15,781 bases of DNA from a bacterium (GCA_947486885.1 CANKVQ010000004.1:1-15781), one strand, 5' to 3'; shown: positions 7,353-14,535, counted from the first letter of the stretch. Notes: generated by a model from the letters alone, not told the origin. Made by a program: numbers and translations.

Positions 7353-7447
7353 CGCCGGATTTTAATTACTTTAAAAAAGCCCCCTTCTACACTAAAGTTT
7401 CGCAGGGCTCGCCGGATATTTAGTTATATTACACATAAAAAGCCCCC
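7353..7447. repeat. Imperfect tandem duplication CGCCGGAT...GCCCCC
   Basis: CGCCGGAT at 7353-7360 is followed by an AT-rich run and AAAAAAGCCCCC (7373-7384). CGCCGGAT at 7410-7417 is followed by a similar AT-rich run and AAAAAGCCCCC (7437-7447). The copies differ mainly in spacer length (12 versus 19 bases). The first copy has only a weak AGCCC/GGGCT pairing with 7404-7408, whereas the second is the functional-looking rplU terminator. This looks like duplication of a terminator region followed by decay of one copy. Confidence 0.45.
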
Positions 7448-7466
7448 GGGTGTTACACCGAGGGCT
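7437..7466 (-). terminator. Rho-independent terminator of rplU
   Basis: Read on the minus strand, an AGCCCTCGGTGT arm pairs with the ACACCCGGGGGCT arm (one bulge and one mismatch, three-base loop) and is followed by five T residues. It begins 48 bases after the rplU stop codon, the only upstream gene on that strand, so it should end the rplU transcript. Confidence 0.75.
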
Positions 7467-7513
7467 AGAATTATAAAATTTAAGCGCTTAAATAATTAAG
7501 CTAAATTTATTTA

Positions 7514-7849
7514 TTAGATTGAAGTGACTCTAATAATCGTATGATTTTGACGGTGCCCACTCTTAACACGGGACTTTTTGCGACGTTTAAATCTGAAAAC
7601 GATGACCTTAGGGCCCTTCATTTGTTTCACGATCTCAGCTCTAACTGGAACACCTAAAAAAGGCTGGCCAATCTCGATCTGATCTTCACCCAATTTACGA
7701 AGCATAACTTCAGTAAATTCTAGAGGTGTACCTGGCAAACCTTCAATTTTTTCGATTTGAATCGTCTTGCCTTCTTCAGCTTGATATTGCTTGCCACCTG
7801 TGGCAAAAATCGCATACCTATTAGCTACCTGTGGTTTATTAATATCCAT
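7514..7849 (-). CDS. rplU: 50S ribosomal protein bL21
   Basis: Ribosomal large-subunit protein that binds 23S rRNA. The 111 residues carry the family landmarks: RYAIFATGGKQYQAEEGK (11-28), the central strand region with GQPFLGVPVRAEIV (61-74), then the basic loop VFRFKRRKKSRVKSGHRQNH (84-103) and the IIRVTSI end. About ten extra residues precede the usual MYAI start. I chose ATG 7849 because AGGA at 7857-7860 lies seven bases upstream; the in-frame TTG at 7855 would sit on top of that site. rplU is usually followed by rpmA (bL27), but here a terminator follows and no rpmA is present in the window. An upstream hairpin (GGTGC/GCACC, 7874-7891) lies in the likely leader and might serve feedback control, but it is short. 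Confidence 0.96.
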   Translation of the reverse strand: MDINKPQVANRYAIFATGGKQYQAEEGKTIQIEKIEGLPGTPLEFTEVMLRKLGEDQIEIGQPFLGVPVRAEIVKQMKGPKVIVFRFKRRKKSRVKSGHRQNHTIIRVTSI

Positions 7850-7873
7850 CCTCAAATCCTATCCCGTGCCTGG

Positions 7874-7891
7874 GGTGCCATTTAAAGCACC
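7874..7891 (-). promoter_or_regulatory. Small hairpin in the probable rplU leader
   Basis: Five-base inverted repeat GGTGC/GCACC with an eight-base AT-rich loop, ending 14 bases before the AGGA ribosome site of rplU. Its location would suit a bL21 leader element, but five pairs are easily found by chance and I cannot match it to a known leader family. Confidence 0.2.
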
Positions 7892-7963
7892 AATCGACGA
7901 TCTTGTATAACTAGAAATTTATGAAAAGTACCTCTTAATTCTAGCAAAAACCCCTAGCTTGTC

Positions 7964-8002
7964 TAGCAAAACTCCCCACACCTATAATCTGGCATGGGGA
8001 GT
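7964..8002 (-). terminator. Hairpin terminator after the cysteine-rich protein gene
   Basis: ACTCCCCA (7971-7978) and TGGGGAGT (7995-8002) form an eight-base perfect stem with a 16-base loop. On the minus strand it is followed by TTTG, a short T-run. It starts 56 bases after the stop of the 8059-8631 gene and should separate that transcript from rplU. A second T-rich stretch (GGGGTTTTTG, around 7945-7954) lies just downstream but has no matching arm. Confidence 0.6.
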
Positions 8003-8058
8003 AATTTAAAACTAGCCGTAATTACTACTTTTAGTTAATTTTGTTAGCTATTTTTTAA

Positions 8059-8631
8059 TTAGCTGACTTTAGCATCATCAGCTGGCATTACAGCATCTAA
8101 AGCCGAGTTACAAGCACCATAGGTAGCCCACGTTAAAGCCATATCGCCCATTACACCTGTTTTAGTGATTACATCAGCTAAACCGGCTGGAACATGCGGC
8201 AAAGCATTAGTTTTAATTTGATTAGCAGCCCAACAACTAGTCATTAATAAACAAGCTCTTTTTACCTGATGCATAATCGCATCTGTAGATGAAGTAGGCT
8301 TAGCGGCTTTTATAGGCATATCTGAAGAATTGTTATCGCAACAAAGATCTGTCGCGCCATCCATGAAAGAGGTCACTGCTAGCGCATCACTAAAATTACG
8401 CATGATACCTGCTGGAACCATTTCACGAGCTGCCCCTACAACACAACCTACTGCTATTTTAGCAAGGCCACGTTTAGGACAAGTACCACAAGATTTTCTA
8501 GTAACTGGGCAGCTTTCCATAGAATCACAAGCTGGTCTGGTAGCTGAGTTGCAATCCCCTAAATTACAAGCAGCTTGTAACATAGCACCAGAAAGTAGTA
8601 ATGCTACGGCAAAAAATTTCATGCTTTTCAT
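8059..8631 (-). CDS. Cysteine-rich exported protein of unknown function
   Basis: The 190-residue product starts MKSMKFFAVALLLSGAMLQA, a strong Sec signal peptide with likely cleavage at about residue 20 or 21. The first mature cysteine directly follows (AAC22), but the preceding LQAA is a poor lipobox because Gln takes the -3 position. Twelve cysteines (22, 27, 35, 41, 48, 51, 63, 97, 98, 127, 133, 174) are all in the mature part, six of them within residues 22-51 as C-x4-C-x7-C-x5-C-x6-C-x2-C. This suggests disulfide cross-linking in the periplasm or outer membrane. The remainder is small-residue-rich and may form weakly hydrophobic helices. AGGAGA with good spacing supports ATG 8631. It has its own terminator and probably its own promoter. 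I do not recognise the family; chlamydial cysteine-rich envelope proteins are an analogy only. Confidence 0.82.
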   Translation of the reverse strand: MKSMKFFAVALLLSGAMLQAACNLGDCNSATRPACDSMESCPVTRKSCGTCPKRGLAKIAVGCVVGAAREMVPAGIMRNFSDALAVTSFMDGATDLCCDNNSSDMPIKAAKPTSSTDAIMHQVKRACLLMTSCWAANQIKTNALPHVPAGLADVITKTGVMGDMALTWATYGACNSALDAVMPADDAKVS

Positions 8632-8668
8632 AAGAATCTCTCCTATTGGAAGAAAAATAAAGATATTA

Positions 8669-8688
8669 AAATACTAATCAAATACTAA
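8669..8688. repeat. 11-base-spaced direct repeat upstream of the cysteine-rich gene
   Basis: AAATACTAA occurs at 8669-8677 and again at 8680-8688, an exact nine-base repeat with an 11-base period, about one helical turn. It lies 38-57 bases upstream of the start codon of the cysteine-rich exported protein gene, in the expected promoter region. On the minus strand a TTGATT overlaps it and TATTTT follows after 16 bases as a weak promoter candidate. The AT-rich context makes chance repetition plausible. Confidence 0.3.
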
Positions 8689-8755
8689 CTATCCAATCGG
8701 GGTCACAAGCTATATAAAACTGAAATAAAAGTCAAAATTTGTGCGTTTTAGAAAA

Positions 8756-11449
8756 TTAAATTAAATCTGCGTGTAATTTCCAAAGTAAATCTAGCGCCTG
8801 ACGTGGCGTCAGATCGTTTAACTCAAGTGATTTTAATTGAGCTATAATTTTAGCTTGATTTAAGCTAGCAGGCTGAAAATCGACAAAAACCCCTTTATTG
8901 ATTTGTGAATTTAGCTCTGCACTTGAGTTATTAGAATTATTTTGATTATTAGTTAAATTATTTAAAATTGCTTGCGCTCGTACAATTACAGACTCTGGTA
9001 AATTAGCTAATTTGGCTACTTCAACACCAAAACTGCTATCTGCTATGCCCGGTATAATTTCATGTAAAAAAATTATGCCCTGATCAGTTTTTTTACATTT
9101 AGCATAATAATTTATAATTCCCGTATGAATTTTGTTTAATTCAGTTAACTCATGATAATGGGTTGCAAATAAACAACGGGCCCCAATAGTCTTATAAATA
9201 TATTCGACTACTGCTTGCGCAATTGCTAAACCGTCAAAAGTACTGGTACCACGACCGACCTCATCTAAAATTACTAAACTATTTTTAGTTGCTAACTGAC
9301 AGATTAAAGCCGTTTCTTCCATTTCTACTAAAAATGTACTTTTACCCTGCGATAAATAATCACCAGCCCCAATTCTAGTAAATATGCGATCTACTAAAGC
9401 TAAATTTGCTGAACTGGCCGGCACAAATGAACCACACTGCGCCATAATGGTAATTAGCGCTACTTGTCGTAAATAAGTCGACTTACCACCCATATTTGGA
9501 CCCGTAATAATATATAGTGCACTTTGATCTGTTAAATTAGTGTGATTGGGCACAAAAGTTTGGGTAACTAAATTTTCGACAATTGGGTGCCGCCCAGAGC
9601 TGATCATGATCTCTCGATTTAGATTAAATTCCGGACAAGTATAGTTATTTTCATGAGCAACTTGCGCAAAACTTAAGATCGCATCTAAATTAGCTAACGC
9701 CTGCGCAGCTTTACGTAGATTAGCTAAGTACAACTCAACTTCAGTTTTTATTTGACCAAAAATTAAATTTTCTAGATCGCCAATGGCGCTCTGCGCACCC
9801 TCGATTTCAGTTTGTAATTCTCGTAATTTAGGCGACACAAATCTTTCGCAATTTACTAAAGTTTGTAATCGCAAATAATCTGCTGGTGCTAAGTGCAAGT
9901 TAGCCTTAGTAAGTTCGATATAATAGCCATGAACAGTATTAAATCTAATCTTGAGCGAATTTAAACCAGTTCGTATTTGCTCTTGCTTTTCTAATTCTAA
10001 AATTTTTTGATTAGCTTGATTAATTAAATCACGTTTATAATCTAACTCTGGATTAAAGCCAGCTTTGATCATCCAGTTATTTTGCTGGTCTTGATTTAAA
10101 GAATTTAGTAATAAATTAATTAATAGATTAAACTCACCCAAATTATACTTGATATAACTCAAGAGACTATTACCAAAATTTTCACGCTCTTGAGAACCTT
10201 GCAATAAATTATTAATTTCTGGAATTACTTGTAAGCCAATTAATAATTGCAAATAATCCCATAGATTAGCTCTGCGTAAACCAATTCTACCAACTATGCG
10301 CTCTAAATCGCCAAGCTTAGTTAATTGGGCCCGTAATTTTATAGTCATACCCAAGTTAACTAATAATAGTTTAATAGCTAATTGACGCTGCTGAATCTGG
10401 GTTAAATTAACTAGTGGTCGAGCTAACCATTTAGCAATCATGCGAGCACCCATAGGTGTTACACTCTGGTCTAGTTGATCAAGTAAGCTGTGCTTACGAG
10501 TTTGATCGTAAGAATTTTTAAATAATTCTAAATTCTGCTGTGTACTATTATCTAAAATTAAAAAATCTTCGGGATTATAAAATTTAACTGATTTAAATTG
10601 TGATAATGCACTATTTTGGCGCTGAGCCAAATAATTATAAAAATTTAAGACCGCTAATTTTAAAGTTTGATTTTCTTGAATTAAGTTCTGAGTATTTTGA
10701 TCGAACTGAGTGTTTAACCAGCTCTCAAAATTTGATTCAGAATTTAGATCTTGTGTTTGAATATTAGAAAATCTTAGGGGCATTGCAGACCCAGAAGTTT
10801 CTTGTGCGCTAACTAAACTGGTAATATAGCCTAACTGCTTGAAGTAATTATTAAATTTTTGGCCCACTGGCGATTTGGGTAATAAAATCTCGTCGGGAAA
10901 AAAGCGACCTAACTCAGACTCAAGTGATTTTAATAAATTATTAGTAATTTTAGTAGCGTACAATTGGGCAGTCAGTAATTCTCCAAATAATAGTGCCCAT
11001 TCTCCGCTATTATTACTGCTATTATTATTACTATTGTTGTCACTTGGGAAAAAAGAGAGTAAATAAGAAGCAGTTCTATCGTCCAACAAATTAAGTTCTG
11101 TTAAAGTACCAGGAGTGAGCACACGTGTCACCCCCCGCTGCACAACTTTACCAACTTGCGCTGGTTCTAACTGGTCACAAACCGCAATCTGGAATCCAGC
11201 TTTAACTAGCTTGGCGAGATAATTGTCTAGTGCATGTACCGGCACGCCACATAATGGTATTGGCTCACCCTGATGCATACCCCGCTTGGTTAAAACAATA
11301 TTTAAAACTTTAGCTGCTTTAATCGCATCATCGAAAAACAGCTCGTAAAAATCACCCACCTGAAATAGTAACAATGCTTCCGGAAATTCAGACCTAATCC
11401 GAAAATATTGTTGCATTAAAGGCGTTGCATCACGAGCTGTTTCATACAT
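8756..11449 (-). CDS. mutS: DNA mismatch repair protein MutS
   Basis: Mismatch-recognition ATPase of methyl-independent or MutL-coupled repair, acting on cytosolic DNA as a dimer. The 897 residues show a complete MutS1: mismatch-binding domain with GDFYELF (32-38), including the Phe-x-Glu wedge F34/E36; lever/core around TPMGARMIAKWLARPL (331-346); clamp region; ATPase domain with Walker A TGPNMGGKST (649-658), GDYLSQGKSTFLVEMEE (696-712), Walker B SLVILDEVGRGTS (724-736) and ATHYHEL (762-768); and a C-terminal tail with LTPRQALDLLWKL (880-892). It is slightly longer than the E. coli protein (853), partly through Asn/Ser-rich linkers at about 137-149 and 831-847. The start follows the stop of the mutS-like gene after only three bases. 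No Shine-Dalgarno is visible, so translation is probably coupled to that gene. No clear terminator follows before 8632. Confidence 0.97.
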   Translation of the reverse strand: MYETARDATPLMQQYFRIRSEFPEALLLFQVGDFYELFFDDAIKAAKVLNIVLTKRGMHQGEPIPLCGVPVHALDNYLAKLVKAGFQIAVCDQLEPAQVGKVVQRGVTRVLTPGTLTELNLLDDRTASYLLSFFPSDNNSNNNSSNNSGEWALLFGELLTAQLYATKITNNLLKSLESELGRFFPDEILLPKSPVGQKFNNYFKQLGYITSLVSAQETSGSAMPLRFSNIQTQDLNSESNFESWLNTQFDQNTQNLIQENQTLKLAVLNFYNYLAQRQNSALSQFKSVKFYNPEDFLILDNSTQQNLELFKNSYDQTRKHSLLDQLDQSVTPMGARMIAKWLARPLVNLTQIQQRQLAIKLLLVNLGMTIKLRAQLTKLGDLERIVGRIGLRRANLWDYLQLLIGLQVIPEINNLLQGSQERENFGNSLLSYIKYNLGEFNLLINLLLNSLNQDQQNNWMIKAGFNPELDYKRDLINQANQKILELEKQEQIRTGLNSLKIRFNTVHGYYIELTKANLHLAPADYLRLQTLVNCERFVSPKLRELQTEIEGAQSAIGDLENLIFGQIKTEVELYLANLRKAAQALANLDAILSFAQVAHENNYTCPEFNLNREIMISSGRHPIVENLVTQTFVPNHTNLTDQSALYIITGPNMGGKSTYLRQVALITIMAQCGSFVPASSANLALVDRIFTRIGAGDYLSQGKSTFLVEMEETALICQLATKNSLVILDEVGRGTSTFDGLAIAQAVVEYIYKTIGARCLFATHYHELTELNKIHTGIINYYAKCKKTDQGIIFLHEIIPGIADSSFGVEVAKLANLPESVIVRAQAILNNLTNNQNNSNNSSAELNSQINKGVFVDFQPASLNQAKIIAQLKSLELNDLTPRQALDLLWKLHADLI
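11006..11040 (-). repeat. Trinucleotide tract coding an Asn/Ser run in MutS
   Basis: A stretch of ATT/ACT/GCT-type triplets (on the coding strand AAT, AGT, AAC, AGC and similar) encodes about twelve consecutive Asn and Ser residues near 137-148 of MutS. This is a linker between the mismatch-binding and connector domains. Length changes by slippage would keep the frame. Confidence 0.6.
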
Positions 11450-11452
11450 ATT

Positions 11453-13423
11453 TTAAATCAAATCTAAATTTGCCTCTGCCAAAATATCTTTAGCCACATT
11501 AGTTATATTAATACCCTGACCAATTACGAACGGATAAACTAGTTTGCCATTAACTTTAGTTGGTGGCAACATGCAATAATTAGCAAAACGTTTAGATTTC
11601 GCAGCTAATTTAGTTAAATCTTGATAATGCGTAGCAAATACAAAATTAGTATTAAGCTTATGACTCAATTTATTGATTAAATCTAATGCACAAGCTTCAC
11701 CTGCATCGGCCGCTGTACCTGTAAATAATTCATCAATGGCACAGAATCCAAATTGATTAGCTACCAAGCCATTAATGGTATTAACCAGCGTTTGCGCTCT
11801 CTCAACTTCAGCTTTAAACAACGATTTGCCGTTAGAAAGATCATCTGTAATATTTAAATAAGTAATCAGCTTAGTAAATGGGGTCAATGCAAATTTAGTT
11901 GCTGCAGCGATTCCAAAAGTTTGTGCCAATAAAATATTTTGGACGAACGCTTTAATTGTGGTTGATTTACCACCAGCATTAGCACCAGTTAAAATAATAT
12001 TTTTATCTGCTACCAAATTATTAATCACGACAGTTTTTGGATCGATCATTATATTCCAATAACCTTCCCCCATTACATTAGGAGCCTGTGCATCTAGATA
12101 GTCCACAAAACAGAATTTTGTTTTATGAGTAGTACCAGAATTATATAATTGGGCTGCTGAAAGATAACTGTCAACATAGCCAACTTGTACAAATATCTTA
12201 GCTAATTGTTCTTTAACTGCCTTAATTTGATTGTAACATTTTAAGACGCGACCTTCGAAATATAAATTAGAAGCACTATCGAAAGTTGCTCGGTGTAAAT
12301 CACTGATTAATTCTTGTGCTTCGCCTGATAAAACCACTGGTTCTAATTCTATACCAAGATCATGCTGGAAGATTTCACGAATTTCTTCCCATGATCTAAT
12401 GGCAGCGCTAACTGCCACCAATTGTGCCTGTAATTCATTGATTACTTTGCGACGGGCAAAATATTGCGAATAAAATATATATTTAGAAAACGTAGCCATT
12501 AAAGACATCAGCGCTTTGCTATTACTATCTTCTTCACGAATTCTGACTTCGTTGTTAAAAGTACTATTTTGAATATTTACTTTATAAGTCTCTAAAAATT
12601 TAGCTCGAATATCAGCTGCGATAGCCGATTGGCCAGCAGGCATTCTAGCTCCAATCCACTCTACTGAAGGCCCCCATATATTTCTAGGGTCAAGATTGTA
12701 TTTCACAAAACTTAAAGCTACAGGACCAAAACCGGTGATGCCTTCTCTAGCGTTTTTTTCCATTACGCGAGGAGCTTCTAATATATGACATGTCACCCAA
12801 TCATAAGTCTGAAAAACCGTATTAATAGTTGCTAACGCCATGGCACTTTTATTAATCGGTTTTAAAAAACCCACTTTATAATATAAATTTGCAACACTAT
12901 CTTTATCATTTAGCCATAATTTTAAAAAAGCTGCTTGATTAAGACTAACAGTTCTTAAAGATTGCTCGATCTTAGCAGCCGTTGCTGGATGATCAACTAA
13001 AGTCTTAACCAGAGCCTGATTTTTTAATAACTGCACACGATCAGTTGTCGGTGTTAATAAGTCATGAATTAAATGTATTTCACCAAAAATTGTTTTGGTA
13101 TAATTTAACTTACTAAATAGATTAGCTGATTGTTCATCACAAACCGTAAATAAATTTAAATCTGACACTAGATTTTCACTAATTATAGTTGAACAACTTG
13201 CCTGATTTAACTGAGAATATTGGTTATTAAAAAATAAATTTAATACGATTTCACGTTTTTTTAAATCACTTAGCTGTTCCGCAGCGGCAATTTTATTTGG
13301 TTGCTCTTGCGTTTCTGCATGCACAAAATTTTTCAAATGCGCTTCCAGCGCTACTGCCACAGGCTTAGCTGCTTGTGCTAAAACCGAGTTGCTAAATAAT
13401 AACCCCAATAATAATTTTTTCAT
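11453..13423 (-). CDS. MutS-family ATPase with predicted Sec signal peptide
   Basis: The 656-residue product ends in a MutS-type ATPase domain: Walker A TGANAGGKST (479-488), TDDLSNGKSLFKAEVERA (526-543) matching the conserved loop after Walker A, Walker B FCAIDELFTGT (560-570) and ATHYQDL (597-603). Upstream, HLIHDLLTPTTDRVQLLKNQ (117-136) resembles the start of the MutS core/lever domain. No GDFYELF-type mismatch-binding motif or connector is seen; the protein begins MKKLLLGLLFSNSVLAQAA, a textbook signal peptide (cleavage near 17-19). An in-frame ATG at 13459 would add twelve residues, but a perfect TATAAT (13445-13450) lies inside that extension, so ATG 13423 is preferred. Ribosome sites are ambiguous (AGGGA 11 bases, AGGGG one base upstream). 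It is directly upstream of mutS in the same transcription unit. Family membership is secure; export is predicted, and the role is unknown. Substitution of MGGKS by AGGKS leaves the P-loop intact. Confidence 0.9.
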   Translation of the reverse strand: MKKLLLGLLFSNSVLAQAAKPVAVALEAHLKNFVHAETQEQPNKIAAAEQLSDLKKREIVLNLFFNNQYSQLNQASCSTIISENLVSDLNLFTVCDEQSANLFSKLNYTKTIFGEIHLIHDLLTPTTDRVQLLKNQALVKTLVDHPATAAKIEQSLRTVSLNQAAFLKLWLNDKDSVANLYYKVGFLKPINKSAMALATINTVFQTYDWVTCHILEAPRVMEKNAREGITGFGPVALSFVKYNLDPRNIWGPSVEWIGARMPAGQSAIAADIRAKFLETYKVNIQNSTFNNEVRIREEDSNSKALMSLMATFSKYIFYSQYFARRKVINELQAQLVAVSAAIRSWEEIREIFQHDLGIELEPVVLSGEAQELISDLHRATFDSASNLYFEGRVLKCYNQIKAVKEQLAKIFVQVGYVDSYLSAAQLYNSGTTHKTKFCFVDYLDAQAPNVMGEGYWNIMIDPKTVVINNLVADKNIILTGANAGGKSTTIKAFVQNILLAQTFGIAAATKFALTPFTKLITYLNITDDLSNGKSLFKAEVERAQTLVNTINGLVANQFGFCAIDELFTGTAADAGEACALDLINKLSHKLNTNFVFATHYQDLTKLAAKSKRFANYCMLPPTKVNGKLVYPFVIGQGINITNVAKDILAEANLDLI

Positions 13424-13444
13424 GCCCCTAAAAATCCCTAAAAT

Positions 13445-13474
13445 ATTATATTCTTCCATTAATTTCTAACGTAA
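13445..13474 (-). promoter_or_regulatory. Probable promoter of the mutS-like/mutS unit
   Basis: On the minus strand a perfect -10 box TATAAT occupies 13450-13445; the best -35 (TTACGT, 13474-13469, 18-base spacer) is weak. It lies just past the terminator of the preceding gene, where a promoter is needed. Transcription would start near 13438, giving a leader of only about 15 bases before ATG 13423 and excluding the upstream ATG 13459. Confidence 0.5.
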
Positions 13475-13485
13475 CTAGTTTAAAC

Positions 13486-13516
13486 AAAAGCCCGCAAATG
13501 TCTACGTTTTGCGGGC
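13486..13516 (-). terminator. Strong rho-independent terminator
   Basis: GCCCGCAAA (13490-13498) and TTTGCGGGC (13508-13516) form a nine-base perfect stem with a nine-base loop. On the minus strand it is followed by TTTTGTTT. It begins 39 bases after the stop of the 13555-14535 gene and ends that transcript before the mutS-like gene. Confidence 0.85.
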
Positions 13517-13554
13517 AAAAACTTAAAGTAAATTATATAGTTAAGAATAGAAAT

Positions 13555-14535
13555 TTAAACTTTAGTTGCAAACTCTTTTAATTGCCTATTTAGCGTTACA
13601 TGAAGTTTATAAATTTTAGCACCTAAAAGCTCTTGGTCGGCTTGACTCTTTAAGTTGCCTAAAGCCTCTAAGACTGTCCTTAAAACATCATTACAATCAG
13701 CCTGTATTTTTACAGCTATAGCTCTAAGTGTTTTGAGTTTTTGCCCAATGTCTTTAGCCTGATTGGTTTCTATGCCAGTTGCCAAGTCATTTTGAGCATA
13801 TTCTAGATAACTTAAGACAGTTATCATAGCAGCTCTTAGATTAACTAATTTAAGTCGAATTTCAGGCTTCAAATCAATCACCACGCCATTATCAATTTGA
13901 TGATCGCCAAGCTCTTGCATAAAATCTTTAAGACTAGTCAGTTGATCATGAAAACCTGTTTGATATAGATAATAATCTAAATCACGAGTGCTCATAAATT
14001 TAAACGCCGGCTTAACAGTTTTATTGATCACCGGTAAAATAATCGGCTCTGCCACCACCCCAACTACCGCTAACCCAGCTGTGCCAATTGCACCAGTTTT
14101 AAGCTGTGATAAAAAAGTTTTGCTAGCAGTATCTCGCTGATTAATAGCAGCTTGATTAGCAGTATAACTGTGCCACATAGTAGCTACTTTTTCATGATCT
14201 TGCTTGGCATTAAACTCAATAGTCGAGCTGCTATCTTTTTGCCACCAAGCTTTAAGCGACTCACGCTTATTATAGATTAAACAACCAGCTGAGATAATTG
14301 CTGCTGTATAAATCCCTGTTTTTAGCCACCAGTCACGATTAATTTCACCGGCTACTAGAACGCTTTGCGCTTGAACTTCAGCACTGGTAATAGCATGAAT
14401 TATTTGAGATTCAGATGGATTTAGCGCTGGACTAAAATCTGGGATAGCGCTAGTTTGCACCTGTTGCGCTACGGTATTAAAAAATATTAGATTTAAAAAA
14501 GCTAGTTTTAAAATTCTCGCAATGAAAAATTTCAT
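13555..14535 (-). CDS. Exported/membrane-associated protein of unknown function
   Basis: The 326-residue protein starts MKFFIARILKLAFLNLIFFN followed by TVAQ, a Sec signal peptide with likely cleavage near 24. Two further hydrophobic segments follow: about 70-88 (WLKTGIYTAAIISAGCLIY) and about 148-170 (GAIGTAGLAVVGVVAEPIIL and following). Between them is a polar loop with WWQKDSSS. The C-terminal half (about 185-326) is polar and predicted helical, with heptad-like leucines (for example 225-250 and 265-320), suggesting a coiled-coil or helical bundle. ATG 14535 is chosen over an in-frame GTG at 14589 because it puts the signal peptide at the N-terminus. The ribosome site is weak; a CATAAT -10-like box at 14552-14557 would leave a very short leader. 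It ends at a strong terminator. I recognise no family or catalytic motif. Confidence 0.78.
   Translation of the reverse strand: MKFFIARILKLAFLNLIFFNTVAQQVQTSAIPDFSPALNPSESQIIHAITSAEVQAQSVLVAGEINRDWWLKTGIYTAAIISAGCLIYNKRESLKAWWQKDSSSTIEFNAKQDHEKVATMWHSYTANQAAINQRDTASKTFLSQLKTGAIGTAGLAVVGVVAEPIILPVINKTVKPAFKFMSTRDLDYYLYQTGFHDQLTSLKDFMQELGDHQIDNGVVIDLKPEIRLKLVNLRAAMITVLSYLEYAQNDLATGIETNQAKDIGQKLKTLRAIAVKIQADCNDVLRTVLEALGNLKSQADQELLGAKIYKLHVTLNRQLKEFATKV

Noticed and set aside
8059..8631. Cysteine-rich protein as a lipoprotein
   Set aside because: The residues before Cys22 (LQAA) do not fit a normal lipobox, because Gln is at -3; signal peptidase I cleavage is more likely.
8330..8677. 115-codon open frame antisense to the cysteine-rich protein
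   Set aside because: The minus-strand gene has a signal peptide, a ribosome site and a terminator; the antisense product is low-complexity with no motif.
11006..11040. Triplet tract as a phase-variation switch for mutS
   Set aside because: The unit is three bases, so slippage would change length without shifting the frame; on/off switching is not expected.
10875..11066. Small antisense frame with a long poly-leucine run
   Set aside because: The leucine run is only the complement of the Asn/Ser triplet tract in mutS.
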